This document shows, piece by piece, positions 52,159-60,394 of a stretch of 64,000 nucleotides of DNA. How positions within the stretch are numbered: the stretch's first letter is position 1; each line of letters starts with the position of its first letter. Under the pieces are notes generated by a model. It was given only the letters and a program-made list of their open reading frames with translations. It made no database searches and was not told the DNA's origin. The stretch comes from Sungkyunkwania multivorans (GTDB taxonomy: Bacteria > Bacteroidota > Bacteroidia > Flavobacteriales > Flavobacteriaceae), in the NCBI RefSeq assembly GCF_042675645.1, contig NZ_JBHTJH010000010.1, positions 62,001 to 126,000 on the forward strand, in the 5' to 3' direction. The position numbers and the translations under genes were made by a program.

Positions 52159-52863
52159 ATGAAGAACATAATTGTTGCTAGCACTTCTACTATTCACAAT
52201 GCAGCGTATTTAGAATATCTGTTACCTACCCTTGAAGAACATTTTTCGGACACTAAAGAGATACTTTTTATCCCCTTTGCCCGACCTAGCGGCATTACAC
52301 ACAAAGGATATACGGAAAAAGTAGCGACAAGCTTCAAGAAAATTGACAAGAAGGTAAAGGGCCTCCATGAATATGAAGATAAAAAGAAAGCCATCGAGAG
52401 AGCTGGCGGCCTATTTACGGGTGGCGGTAATACATTCCTGCTAGTGCAACAACTCTATAAGTACGAGCTGCTTCATGTATTGAGGGAAGCTATCTTTAAT
52501 GGGGTTCCTTACTTAGGTACCAGCGCAGGTAGTAATATTTGCGGTGTCACTATGCAGACAACGAACGATATGCCCATTGTCTATCCGCCAAGTTTTAAAA
52601 CCTTAGGAGTGATTCCTTTTAATATAAACCCTCATTATTTGGACCCAGACCCCAATAGCAAGCATATGGGCGAAACCAGAGAAACGCGTATAAAGGAATT
52701 TCACAAGTTCAACAATCTTCCTGTCGTCGGACTCCGCGAAGGAAGTTGGCTTGCAGTAAAAGGGGATGAAATTATGTTGAAAGGAAATCTTCGTGCCCGA
52801 ATTTTCGAACAAGATATCCCGCCCTATGAGATAGAAAGTGGGGAGCTTATCTCCTTTGAATAA
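52159..52863 (+). CDS. pepE: Dipeptidase E
   Basis: Peptidase S51 enzyme that cleaves Asp-X dipeptides in the cytoplasm. The 234 aa chain has FTGGGNTF (about 86-93), the nucleophile Ser122 in GTSAGSN, the catalytic His in NPHYLDP, and TRETRIKEF, all typical of PepE. The length is normal. It is convergent with the tRNA-Gly gene. Confidence 0.94.
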   Translation: MKNIIVASTSTIHNAAYLEYLLPTLEEHFSDTKEILFIPFARPSGITHKGYTEKVATSFKKIDKKVKGLHEYEDKKKAIERAGGLFTGGGNTFLLVQQLYKYELLHVLREAIFNGVPYLGTSAGSNICGVTMQTTNDMPIVYPPSFKTLGVIPFNINPHYLDPDPNSKHMGETRETRIKEFHKFNNLPVVGLREGSWLAVKGDEIMLKGNLRARIFEQDIPPYEIESGELISFE

Positions 52864-52955
52864 AAAAACGCCTTTCTGACAAGGCCAATATAGCGGGCGA
52901 CCCTGCACCTTTGAAGCTAGCAGCTGCAATCATGGAACAGGACTTGACCAAAAGC

Positions 52956-52981
52956 AAAAAGCCCCGTCTTTGTGACGAGGC
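52956..52981 (-). terminator. Terminator of the tRNA-Gly transcript
   Basis: On the minus strand GCCTCGTC pairs with GACGGGGC (one U-G pair) around ACAAA and is followed by TTTTT (52981 down to 52956). Confidence 0.75.
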
Positions 52982-52986
52982 CTGTG

Positions 52987-53059
52987 AGCGGGAGACCGGG
53001 TTCGAACCGGCGACATTCAGCTTGGAAGGCTGACGCTCTACCAACTGAGCTACTCCCGC
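52987..53059 (-). tRNA. tRNA-Gly (TCC)
   Basis: 73 bases from 53059 down to 52987. The acceptor arms GCGGGAG and CTCCCGC pair perfectly. The D-arm has AGCTCAGTTGGTAGAGC. The anticodon stem TCAGC/GCTGA holds loop CTTCCAA, anticodon TCC. The T-arm is CCGGTTCGAACCCGG. The 3' CCA is not encoded. The promoter lies upstream of a broken duplicate of the same gene (53111-53177). Confidence 0.97.
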
Positions 53060-53110
53060 ATACATTTCAATCTTCTTTGTCAATATCTCTTCTATTGACA
53101 TATGCTCTCG

Positions 53111-53177
53111 AGCTTCTGACGCTCCCCGCCCGAACGTACCGTTCGGTACGGGCGGGTACCAACTGAGCTACTCCCGC
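53111..53177 (-). pseudogene. Broken tRNA-Gly duplicate with palindromic insertion
   Basis: From 53177 downward the sequence repeats the first 21 bases of the adjacent tRNA-Gly. Then a 32-base GC-rich palindrome (53125-53156) is inserted in the D-loop. The copy continues with GAGCGTCAG and, after loss of the six bases CCTTCC that include the anticodon, AAGCT, and then stops. The 3' half is missing. It can make no tRNA. Confidence 0.85.
53125..53156. repeat. 32-base palindromic element inside the tRNA pseudogene
   Basis: Outer arms CCCGCCC (53125-53131) and GGGCGGG (53150-53156), inner arms GTACC and GGTAC around GTTC, with GAAC unpaired on one side. It forms a strong hairpin like small dispersed palindromic repeats. 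Confidence 0.75.
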
Positions 53178-53188
53178 ATTTCGGTCGG

Positions 53189-53220
53189 CAAATATAAATC
53201 AACCTTCCTTTTATTTCAAA
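53189..53220 (-). promoter_or_regulatory. Promoter for the tRNA-Gly locus
   Basis: On the minus strand TTTG (53220-53217), 20 bases, then TATATTTG (53196-53189). It lies 12 bases before the pseudo-tRNA, so the intact tRNA would be transcribed through the pseudo copy. Confidence 0.7.
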
Positions 53221-53319
53221 ATTAAATTTACAACTTTTTTAAAAACTTCAGCAAACAGCTACCGTTGAAGAAAGAACATGATGAGATTTGTATTTTTATG
53301 GTAATCTTTTGCTCATCCA

Positions 53320-54258
53320 ATGAAAAAGATCATCAAAACCGACCGTCTCTATTTGCGCGAATTCGTCATGGACGATGCATTTCATCTTTATAAGATGAAT
53401 AGCGACCCGGAAGTCCTTCATTATACCGGTGATGAGCCGTTTAGGAGTGAAGAAGCAGCGGCGCATTTTATTCAGGACTATGATTTCTATACCAAACACA
53501 ATATGGGAAGATGGGCGATGATCCATAACGAGGATGATACCTTTTTGGGTTGGTGTGGGCTAAAATATCATAAAGAGGAAAGAATTGTTGAGGTCGGTTA
53601 TCGTTTATATCAAAAATATTGGGGTAAGGGATATGCTACCGAAGCGGCCAAAGCAGCCATAAAATATGGCTTTGAGAAACTAAGGCTAAAAGTTATTTAC
53701 GCACATGTTCATGTAGCAAATAAAGCATCTCATAGGGTAGCCCAAAAGGCTGGCCTATCATTCGTCAAAGATTTCGTTTACGACGGTAAGCCTGCAAAAC
53801 TCTATCACATCACCAACCCCCATTATTCCTTAAAAGAGATCGACGCGCAAGAGGCATATAAGGTTAGGCATCCTGTACTGCGAAAAGGAAAGCCGATAGA
53901 AGCATGCAAATTTGATGAAGACAGGGACATATCCACGCTTCACATGGGCATGTATTTTAAGAATGATCTCGTTGGTGTTGTAACATTCACTGAAAATTCA
54001 CATCCTTTATTTAAAGAAACACTGCAATTTCAACTGAGAGGAATGGCCGTTTTAGAAGCGTATAGGAACAAAAGAATCGGAGAACATTTAGTGTCTCATG
54101 GCGAAACAGTGTTAAATAAGAGAGGCGTCACCAGGATTTGGTTGAACGCGCGAAAAAATGCCACTGCCTTTTACAAACGTCTCGACTATGTTATTTGCAG
54201 CAAAGAATTCGAAGTCCCTATTTTCGGCCCCCACTTTCAGATGACCAAAAAAATATAA
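53320..54258 (+). CDS. Fused double GNAT acetyltransferase
   Basis: A 312 aa protein with two GNAT domains. The first (about 1-170) is RimJ/RimL-like: TDRLYLREFVMDDAFHL, YWGKGYATEAAKAAI at the acetyl-CoA loop, ANKASHRVAQKAGLSF. The second (about 180-312) has MYFKNDLVGVVTF, LRGMAVLEAYRNKRIGEHLVSH at its own acetyl-CoA loop, and LNARKNATAFYKRLDYVI (ElaA/PhnO-like). Both binding loops look intact. Substrates unknown. One base separates it from the following TolB-like gene. Confidence 0.88.
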   Translation: MKKIIKTDRLYLREFVMDDAFHLYKMNSDPEVLHYTGDEPFRSEEAAAHFIQDYDFYTKHNMGRWAMIHNEDDTFLGWCGLKYHKEERIVEVGYRLYQKYWGKGYATEAAKAAIKYGFEKLRLKVIYAHVHVANKASHRVAQKAGLSFVKDFVYDGKPAKLYHITNPHYSLKEIDAQEAYKVRHPVLRKGKPIEACKFDEDRDISTLHMGMYFKNDLVGVVTFTENSHPLFKETLQFQLRGMAVLEAYRNKRIGEHLVSHGETVLNKRGVTRIWLNARKNATAFYKRLDYVICSKEFEVPIFGPHFQMTKKI

Positions 54259-54259
54259 C

Positions 54260-55222
54260 ATGAAAAAAATAATCCTACTGGCCTTCTGTACGTCATCAAT
54301 ATTACAGGCACAAGCACCGAAAATTACATTTGATGAAAATTTTGAAATACCTAAAGTTTTCGTCGATCTGCCAGATTTCAAGAACATAAATATCCGGGAC
54401 ATGGCGATCTCTCCCAATTACAATGAGATCTTCTTTACCTTGGACGGACCAAAATATGCGTTTCGAACCATTTTGACCAGCAAAAAAATAGATGGAGCAT
54501 GGCAACCCTTTGAGGTGGCAAGTTTTTCGGGCAGCTATCACGATATCGAACCTGCATTCTCTTCAGATGGCAGTCAACTTTTTTTCGCCTCAAGAAGACC
54601 TGCCAAAGGCGATGAGCCAAAAAAGGACTATGACATTTTTGTGACTAAAAAATTGGCCGACCAATGGACCGAACCCATTCGACTGAATGAAAATATCAAC
54701 AGCAACGACAACGAATACTATCCTTCGGTAACATTGGATGGAAGACTGTATTTTACCGCCACTAGAATGGATACAAAGGGTAAGGAGGATATTTATGTTA
54801 GCAAATTTGAAGATGGCGACTACCAAACAGCCCAAAGTGTAGGTGGAAAACTTAACACACATCACTACGAGTATAATGCCTTTGTCTCACCAGATGGCTC
54901 CTATGCCATTTACGGAGCCTATGGACGACAAGGAGGATTCGGAAAAGGTGATCTCTATATCAGTTTTTTTAAAGATGGAATTTGGCAAGAAGGAATCAAT
55001 TTGGGAGAAATGATAAATTCACCACAACTCGATTATTGTCCTTTTGTAACAAGTGATGGCAAATATCTGTTCTTTACAAGTGAGAAAAGCGAAATAAGGG
55101 ATCACTATGATGCCTTATCGATGGACGCACTTAAAAGCGTAATGAATCAGCCAGCAAATGGTGTTTCTAGGGTATATTATGTACCTTTCCAATCAATTCT
55201 TCAAACTCTTAAACGTGAATAG
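54260..55222 (+). CDS. Secreted TolB-like beta-propeller (PD40) protein
   Basis: A 320 aa exported protein: signal peptide (about 1-17, ending QAQ), then a series of PD40/WD40-like beta-propeller repeats such as EPAFSSDGSQLFFASRRP, YPSVTLDGRLYFTATR and YCPFVTSDGKYLFFTSEK. There is no OmpA domain. It probably binds partners in the periplasm. It is co-transcribed with the double GNAT and the M15 peptidase, whose start overlaps its stop. Confidence 0.88.
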   Translation: MKKIILLAFCTSSILQAQAPKITFDENFEIPKVFVDLPDFKNINIRDMAISPNYNEIFFTLDGPKYAFRTILTSKKIDGAWQPFEVASFSGSYHDIEPAFSSDGSQLFFASRRPAKGDEPKKDYDIFVTKKLADQWTEPIRLNENINSNDNEYYPSVTLDGRLYFTATRMDTKGKEDIYVSKFEDGDYQTAQSVGGKLNTHHYEYNAFVSPDGSYAIYGAYGRQGGFGKGDLYISFFKDGIWQEGINLGEMINSPQLDYCPFVTSDGKYLFFTSEKSEIRDHYDALSMDALKSVMNQPANGVSRVYYVPFQSILQTLKRE

Positions 55223-55943
55223 GCGTCACTTTATACGAACCACAGCTACAGCCGCAGCGACTTTTGCAACAATACCTATGATGGCATTCAACACCCAAGA
55301 TTTTCCTAGTGATATTTTGATCGGCAAAGGAGATCCAGACCTTTATGGAGAGGGGTTCTCACTTCAAAAGGAAGCCTATGAAGCTTTCGTTAGAATGAAA
55401 CATGACGCCGCGAAGGAAGGAATCAGTATCAAGGTCGTTTCAAGTTATCGCAGTTATACGCATCAAAACAATATATGGGAGCGCAAATACAACCGATTTA
55501 CGCAGCAAGGCCTCAACCCAGCACAGGCAATCGAAAAAATAGTAGAATACTCGACCATCCCAGGTACTTCTCGACATCATTGGGGGACAGATATAGACAT
55601 CATAGATGCGAATGGTGGTGAAAATGGAGATGTATTGGTTGCTAAAAAATTCCATGGAAACGGACCATATTGCAAATTGAAAGAATGGATGAACACCTAT
55701 GCCGAAAGTTTCGGTTTTAAACTTGTGTATACCGATGTCGCAAATCGTAAAGGCTTTAAATACGAACCTTGGCATTACAGCTACGCCCCCATCTCGATAC
55801 CTATGCTAAAAGCATATACGAAGTTAGATCTCAAGTCGATGCTTCAAAAAGAAAAACTGATGGGAAGTGACCATTTTACAGAAGAATTCATCAGCAGATA
55901 TATCGCAGAGAATATCTTAGACATCAATCCGGCCTTGCTATGA
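55215..55943 (+). CDS. Tat-exported M15 (VanY-type) D-Ala-D-Ala carboxypeptidase
   Basis: A 242 aa exported peptidase. The GTG at 55215 gives a twin-arginine signal (NRRHFIRTTA, then Ala-rich). The VanY domain has SSYRSY, the zinc ligands His and Asp in SRHHWGTDIDI, and EPWHYSY near the C-terminus. It probably trims peptidoglycan cross-bridge peptides or recycles D-Ala-D-Ala ends. Codons upstream of the GTG lie inside the propeller gene and are not part of a signal peptide. It overlaps that gene by 8 bases. Confidence 0.9.
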   Translation: MNRRHFIRTTATAAATFATIPMMAFNTQDFPSDILIGKGDPDLYGEGFSLQKEAYEAFVRMKHDAAKEGISIKVVSSYRSYTHQNNIWERKYNRFTQQGLNPAQAIEKIVEYSTIPGTSRHHWGTDIDIIDANGGENGDVLVAKKFHGNGPYCKLKEWMNTYAESFGFKLVYTDVANRKGFKYEPWHYSYAPISIPMLKAYTKLDLKSMLQKEKLMGSDHFTEEFISRYIAENILDINPALL

Positions 55944-56118
55944 TCTGAAGTGAACACTTCTATTGAAGCCGTTGACAACGAACTCTTAAAAACGATCGGC
56001 GATGCGTCTTAAAAGGGTATTTCGTCAAACATCGAAAAGGTGATAATGACGAGTAACGCTAAACATGACGCTTCAATAATTTTCGTAATTTTATGAAACA
56101 GCAAACAAATCAAAGATC

Positions 56119-56898
56119 ATGAGAAGAGGAAGTTGGAAGATAAGAATCCTTTTGGGCTTGGCGATCGTCGCTTTTGCTTTCTTTAAGAAATGTAACAATC
56201 AACAGGAAAACCCATATACGGGTCGTGTTCAGAACATCGACATGACCACAAAAGATGAGATCGTCATTGGTCTGAGCAGCGCACCCCAAATGATACAACA
56301 GCATGGCGGGCAACACCCCAATGCACGCTATCAGGCTTTTGTAGATGCGGTTGGCAAAAAGTTGGTCGAAAACAGCATCGCACGAGACACCCCTTATAAA
56401 TATGAGTTTCATCTTTTGGCCGATGATCGTACCATCAATGCTTTTGCATTGCCAGGAGGACAGATCTTCATTACCTACGCCTTGTTCTCTCAGTTAGAGA
56501 ATGAAGACCAATTGGCAGGTGTTCTAGGACATGAGATCGGTCATGTTCTAGGAAGACATTCAGCCGAACGTATCGCAGAAAGCAACTTCTGGAAGACCAT
56601 TTCGATGGGTGCATCTGTCGGTGCCGATGCGGGTAATATCGTGAATAGTGTTGGTCAGAATGTGCTGCTTAAAAACGGGCGCGGCGATGAATTAGAAAGC
56701 GATGAACTCGGAGTATTGTTTATGATTCGCGCTGGGTACAATCCTGAGGAGATGATCGGCGTAATGGAAATTTTAAAGGCTGCCGCTGGGCCAAATCGAG
56801 TGCCTGAATTTCAAAGTTCGCATCCAGACCCCGACAATAGGATTCAAAAGATCAAAGAAGCCATTGAGAAATATAAAAGAAAGAAGCGCACTTCATAA
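56119..56898 (+). CDS. M48 family metalloprotease
   Basis: A 259 aa membrane-anchored or periplasmic protease with an N-terminal hydrophobic segment (about 9-22), a catalytic HEIGH (His138-Glu139-His142), and the third ligand in ELESDELGV. The layout is that of BepA/LoiP-like periplasmic chaperone-proteases, without the C-terminal TPR domain. The Cys25 after the hydrophobic segment lacks a good lipobox (FKKC), so lipidation is doubtful. It probably supervises outer-membrane proteins. Confidence 0.92.
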   Translation: MRRGSWKIRILLGLAIVAFAFFKKCNNQQENPYTGRVQNIDMTTKDEIVIGLSSAPQMIQQHGGQHPNARYQAFVDAVGKKLVENSIARDTPYKYEFHLLADDRTINAFALPGGQIFITYALFSQLENEDQLAGVLGHEIGHVLGRHSAERIAESNFWKTISMGASVGADAGNIVNSVGQNVLLKNGRGDELESDELGVLFMIRAGYNPEEMIGVMEILKAAAGPNRVPEFQSSHPDPDNRIQKIKEAIEKYKRKKRTS

Positions 56899-56949
56899 TT
56901 TTACACGTTGTTCTCCTTTTTTTGGCTCACTAAATCTAGTGACCTTGTA

Positions 56950-56980
56950 GGTCATTCATCTAGAATTTTGGTCATTCATC
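56950..56980. repeat. Direct repeat pair, 20-base period
   Basis: GGTCATTCATC occurs at 56950-56960 and 56970-56980, so the starts are 20 bases apart, two helical turns. It lies about 140 bases upstream of the small membrane protein and could bind a dimeric regulator. Confidence 0.5.
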
Positions 56981-57116
56981 CATCTTATACGTGATTTACA
57001 ATCACATTACACTAATTTTGTAATACAAGAAGAATTTGCCCAATATTCTTATCTACACATTGTCCTACAGCTATTTACTTAATTTTTAGTTACACTTTAA
57101 CCAAAACCACTGTAGT

Positions 57117-57287
57117 ATGACGATATTTTTACAATTTAAAAAGATTTACACAAGCGCTTTCAAAAATCTAGGAAATGACCTCACGGCAACTTTCTTAAAG
57201 GCCTTTAGCTGGTTCTGCTTCATCTTGATAGGAGTAGTCATCTATGCCTTTATTTATAGATTGCTCACTGGATTTGCTTTCCAATAG
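57117..57287 (+). CDS. Small membrane protein (DUF6747-like)
   Basis: A 56 aa protein: a basic and aromatic first half (FLQFKKIYTSAFKNLGN) followed by a single membrane helix (about 30-50, FSWFCFILIGVVIYAFIY) and the end LLTGFAFQ. The layout and the TGFAF end fit the DUF6747 family, an uncharacterised Flavobacteriaceae membrane family I recall from memory. The -7-like TAATTTTG lies at 57013-57020, giving a leader of about 95 bases. Confidence 0.75.
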   Translation: MTIFLQFKKIYTSAFKNLGNDLTATFLKAFSWFCFILIGVVIYAFIYRLLTGFAFQ

Positions 57288-57360
57288 GACTAAGCACTTG
57301 TTATATGAGCACCTTCCTCGCATCACTTAAGAATGCGAGCAAATCTTAAATGGACACAAA

Positions 57361-57391
57361 AAAGCCCATTGCGCGAATAGCAATGGGCTTT
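57361..57391. terminator. Bidirectional terminator, DUF6747-like / ankyrin gene
   Basis: A perfect 12-bp stem, AAAGCCCATTGC (57361-57372) with GCAATGGGCTTT (57380-57391), 7-base loop, A and T ends on both sides. Confidence 0.9.
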
Positions 57392-57411
57392 CTTTATAGG
57401 AAAATTTATTC

Positions 57412-57810
57412 CTATCTTTTCTTCTTTTTGGCCAGCTCCTTTTTTATCACCTCAGCAGCATTTTCGGCATTGGAAAGCTGCGCATACTTCAACGCTGTAT
57501 GTCCTCGAGAACATTTTGTTTTCAGATTGGCGCCGTTTGCGATAAGCAATTCTAAGATATCGACGTGATTATACCTCGCCGCATACATTGAGGGAGTCAT
57601 CCCATTTGAGCGTCGATTCACATCTTCGCCAAGTTCGATCATCTTTTTTACTGTTGCTACATCTCCTTTGGCAATGGCCATACAGAATGAATTTACCTTA
57701 GGAGCAAAAATGGCAGCGTTTGTCTCAATGTCGCTAGTGGTATCGTTTGCATACATACCGACGGTGGTGAACGCAGCGAAAGCTACGAGCATTACTACAA
57801 GTTTTTTCAT
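57412..57810 (-). CDS. Secreted ankyrin repeat protein
   Basis: A 132 aa protein with a signal peptide (about 1-22) and about three ankyrin repeats: AIAKGDVATVKKMIELGEDVNRRS, GMTPSMYAARYNHVDILELLIANGANLKTK and GHTALKYAQLSNAENAAEVI. It ends in a basic tail. Ankyrin repeats bind proteins; no partner is apparent in the neighbourhood. Confidence 0.88.
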   Translation of the reverse strand: MKKLVVMLVAFAAFTTVGMYANDTTSDIETNAAIFAPKVNSFCMAIAKGDVATVKKMIELGEDVNRRSNGMTPSMYAARYNHVDILELLIANGANLKTKCSRGHTALKYAQLSNAENAAEVIKKELAKKKKR

Positions 57811-58120
57811 AATTAGTTCGTTTAAAGATTAATGATTGTACTATGTATAAAAGACGCTACAACCTAGGTGTTTGTTTCAAAATTTTGACAGCTTAACCTA
57901 AGTTTAACGTCCTATCGCGTTTTCTGTTAAGGTGGCGTTAACGTTTTGTATAAATTGCCAATACAATGGATAGCATCTTATTCTCTCGCCAGACGATGTT
58001 TTATGCGGTCAAATGCGTAATCCTCATTCAAATCAAGCAATTTTTGTGATTTTCATCGGTTCATTTCTTTTACAATCTAGCTATCTTTGATGTAGAAAAA
58101 AGCAGTTTTAAAAACACGAA
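57811..58120. other. 310-base intergenic region with the gpmI promoter
   Basis: No ORF. It holds the divergent starts of the ankyrin gene and gpmI and one clear -7 element at 58083-58090. I see nothing else. Confidence 0.6.
58083..58090 (+). promoter_or_regulatory. -7 promoter element for gpmI
   Basis: TATCTTTG matches TAnnTTTG, 30 bases before the start codon. No convincing -33 element is seen. Confidence 0.5.
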
Positions 58121-59638
58121 ATGAACAAAAAGGTAATTCTTTTGATATTAGATGGCTGGGGAAAATCTCCCAATCCAGATGTTTCTGCCATCGCACAGGC
58201 AAATACACCCTTTATAGACTCCCTATACACCAAATATCCGAACGCGACCTTGCGCACAGATGGAATGAATGTTGGCCTCCCAGAGGGTCAGATGGGCAAT
58301 AGCGAAGTAGGACACATGAATCTTGGGGCTGGACGCATCGTTTATCAGGATCTCGCCAAGATCAATCTAGCCGTAGAAAATGATACCTTGAAAGATGAGA
58401 AAACACTGAAAGAAGCATTCAAGTATGCCAAGGATAATAAAAAAGCAATTCATCTGCTTGGACTGCTCTCAGATGGCGGTGTGCATTCGCATATCAATCA
58501 TATAAAGGGGCTGCTTAATGCTACCCATGCCGAAGGTCTGGACCAGGTCTTTCTCCATGCATTTACGGATGGTAGGGATGTAGACCCAAAATCCGGTATC
58601 AACTTCGTCGCTGATATTGAGAAATATCTAGAACAAAAAGGAGGCCGATTGGCCTCTATCGTTGGACGTTATTATGCAATGGATAGAGATAAACGGTGGG
58701 AACGCGTGAAACTTGCTTATGACCTACTTGTAAATGGCGTAGGAAAGGCCGCAGATAACGCCACCATGGCCATTCAGGAGAGCTACCAAGACGGTATCAC
58801 AGACGAGTTTATCAAACCGATCCTAATTGTAGATGATCGTCAAAAACCTATAGCCACCATTAAAGACGATGATGTCGTAATATTTTTCAACTTCCGTACC
58901 GACCGTGGAAGACAACTGACCCAAGTGCTTTCACAGGAAGACTTTCACGAACAAAATATGCACAAGTTGAAGTTGCATTACGTGACCATGACCAACTATG
59001 ATGACACTTTCGAAGGCATTGAAGTTGTATATGATAAAGACAATATAGAAGATACCTTAGGTGAGGTTTTGGCGCGTGCGGGCAAGAAACAGATCAGAAT
59101 AGCAGAAACTGAGAAATATCCACACGTCACCTTCTTTTATAACGGCGGACGTGAAGAGCCTTTCGAAGGAGAAGAACGTATCCTCTGCCCTTCTCCGAAG
59201 GTCGCTACATACGACCTCAAACCAGAAATGAGCGCCTATGAGATCAGGGACGCCATTATCCCTGAATTAAGAAAGGGAGAAGTCGATTATGTCTGTCTAA
59301 ATTTTGCAAATCCAGATATGGTTGGACATACGGGTGTTATGGAAGCCGCAATAAAAGCGTGCGAAGTGGTTGATCAATGCACCAACGATGTTGTCACTGC
59401 TGCTTTAGAGAATGGCTACACCAGCATTATCATCGCAGACCATGGCAATTGTGACACGATGATCAATGCCGATGGAACGCCTAACACAGCCCATACAACG
59501 AATCCAGTCCCTGTGATCTTGGTAGATCCTGATATCACCGAAATTAAAGATGGTATCTTGGGGGACGTCGCTCCGACCACCTTGAAACTGATGGGCATTG
59601 AACAACCGGCATTGATGACACAAAGATCGCTAGTATAA
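58121..59638 (+). CDS. gpmI: 2,3-bisphosphoglycerate-independent phosphoglycerate mutase
   Basis: Glycolytic interconversion of 3- and 2-phosphoglycerate with two Mn ions and a phosphoserine. The 505 aa length is normal. It has Asp11 in LDGWG, the nucleophile Ser61 in MGNSEVGHMNLGAGR, the substrate loop GLLSDGGVHSH, DGRDVDP, and the second metal cluster in ADHGNCD and HTTNPVP. The alkaline-phosphatase-type fold is complete. Confidence 0.97.
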   Translation: MNKKVILLILDGWGKSPNPDVSAIAQANTPFIDSLYTKYPNATLRTDGMNVGLPEGQMGNSEVGHMNLGAGRIVYQDLAKINLAVENDTLKDEKTLKEAFKYAKDNKKAIHLLGLLSDGGVHSHINHIKGLLNATHAEGLDQVFLHAFTDGRDVDPKSGINFVADIEKYLEQKGGRLASIVGRYYAMDRDKRWERVKLAYDLLVNGVGKAADNATMAIQESYQDGITDEFIKPILIVDDRQKPIATIKDDDVVIFFNFRTDRGRQLTQVLSQEDFHEQNMHKLKLHYVTMTNYDDTFEGIEVVYDKDNIEDTLGEVLARAGKKQIRIAETEKYPHVTFFYNGGREEPFEGEERILCPSPKVATYDLKPEMSAYEIRDAIIPELRKGEVDYVCLNFANPDMVGHTGVMEAAIKACEVVDQCTNDVVTAALENGYTSIIIADHGNCDTMINADGTPNTAHTTNPVPVILVDPDITEIKDGILGDVAPTTLKLMGIEQPALMTQRSLV

Positions 59639-59684
59639 ACTAACGAATTCCGATGCAATCATTTGAATTGAAAATCACAAACAG

Positions 59685-60263
59685 ATGAAAAAAATAGTAT
59701 TACTCATGCTGGCGATTAGCTTTTTCGCTTGCGGTGAAAAAAAGGAAGAAAACAAGGAGAAAAACACTTCAACAGAAGAGAAAATTGTCGATACTAAAAG
59801 TGACACGACCCAAGAAGAACTCCAAATTATTGTAGGAAAATATGAAAGAAAGAACATAGAAGCTTCCCCATACGGAGAAGCATGGTTCAATGATAATTAT
59901 GAGTTGCATCCTTTGGATGAGACTACGGCCTCTGCCTTATCAGAATTCTTAAAAGACGTAGAGATAAAAGTCTTTATGGGTACTTGGTGCAGTGATAGCC
60001 AGATGCAAGTCCCAGCCTTCTTTAAGATCATGGACAAAGTGGGATTTGACGAAAGCAAATTAACACTTATCGCCATGACAGAAGATAAGACCACCATCGC
60101 AAATTTCGAAGAAGGGTTGAATATTACCAATGTTCCCACCTTTATTTTCTATAAAGACGGTGAAGAATTGAATAGAATAGTAGAGGCACCCATAGAAACT
60201 TTAGAAAAAGATATGCTAGCCATTCTCAAAGGCGAGGAATACAAGCACACCTATGCAGAATAG
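59685..60263 (+). CDS. Thioredoxin-fold lipoprotein with monothiol CxxS site
   Basis: A 192 aa lipoprotein (lipobox FFAC, Cys16), a low-complexity Lys/Glu linker (about 18-45), then a thioredoxin fold (about 90-185). The active site reads WCSDS (Cys102, Ser105) in place of CxxC, and the cis-proline loop NVPTF is present. A CxxS site can act as a monothiol or isomerase/chaperone but not as a full dithiol reductase. It lies 46 bases after gpmI and ends at a terminator. Confidence 0.87.
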   Translation: MKKIVLLMLAISFFACGEKKEENKEKNTSTEEKIVDTKSDTTQEELQIIVGKYERKNIEASPYGEAWFNDNYELHPLDETTASALSEFLKDVEIKVFMGTWCSDSQMQVPAFFKIMDKVGFDESKLTLIAMTEDKTTIANFEEGLNITNVPTFIFYKDGEELNRIVEAPIETLEKDMLAILKGEEYKHTYAE

Positions 60264-60292
60264 ACTACTACTTTGATAAATAATAATTTATA

Positions 60293-60322
60293 AAACCTTC
60301 ATTTTGTTGAAGGTTTTTTTGT
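60293..60322 (+). terminator. Terminator after the thioredoxin-like gene
   Basis: AAAACCTTCA (60293-60302) and TGAAGGTTTT (60309-60318) form a 10-bp stem with a TTTTGT loop and T tail. Confidence 0.85.
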
Positions 60323-60369
60323 ATTTGTTAATCAAAAGTTAAACTTTTAATATATGATAGTAATACTAT

Positions 60370-60377
60370 TATTTTTG
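60370..60377 (+). promoter_or_regulatory. -7 element for the TetR/ABC/HlyD operon
   Basis: TATTTTTG matches TAnnTTTG, 17 bases before the chosen ATG. Confidence 0.5.
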
Positions 60378-60394
60378 TGTGCAAATATTTTGAA

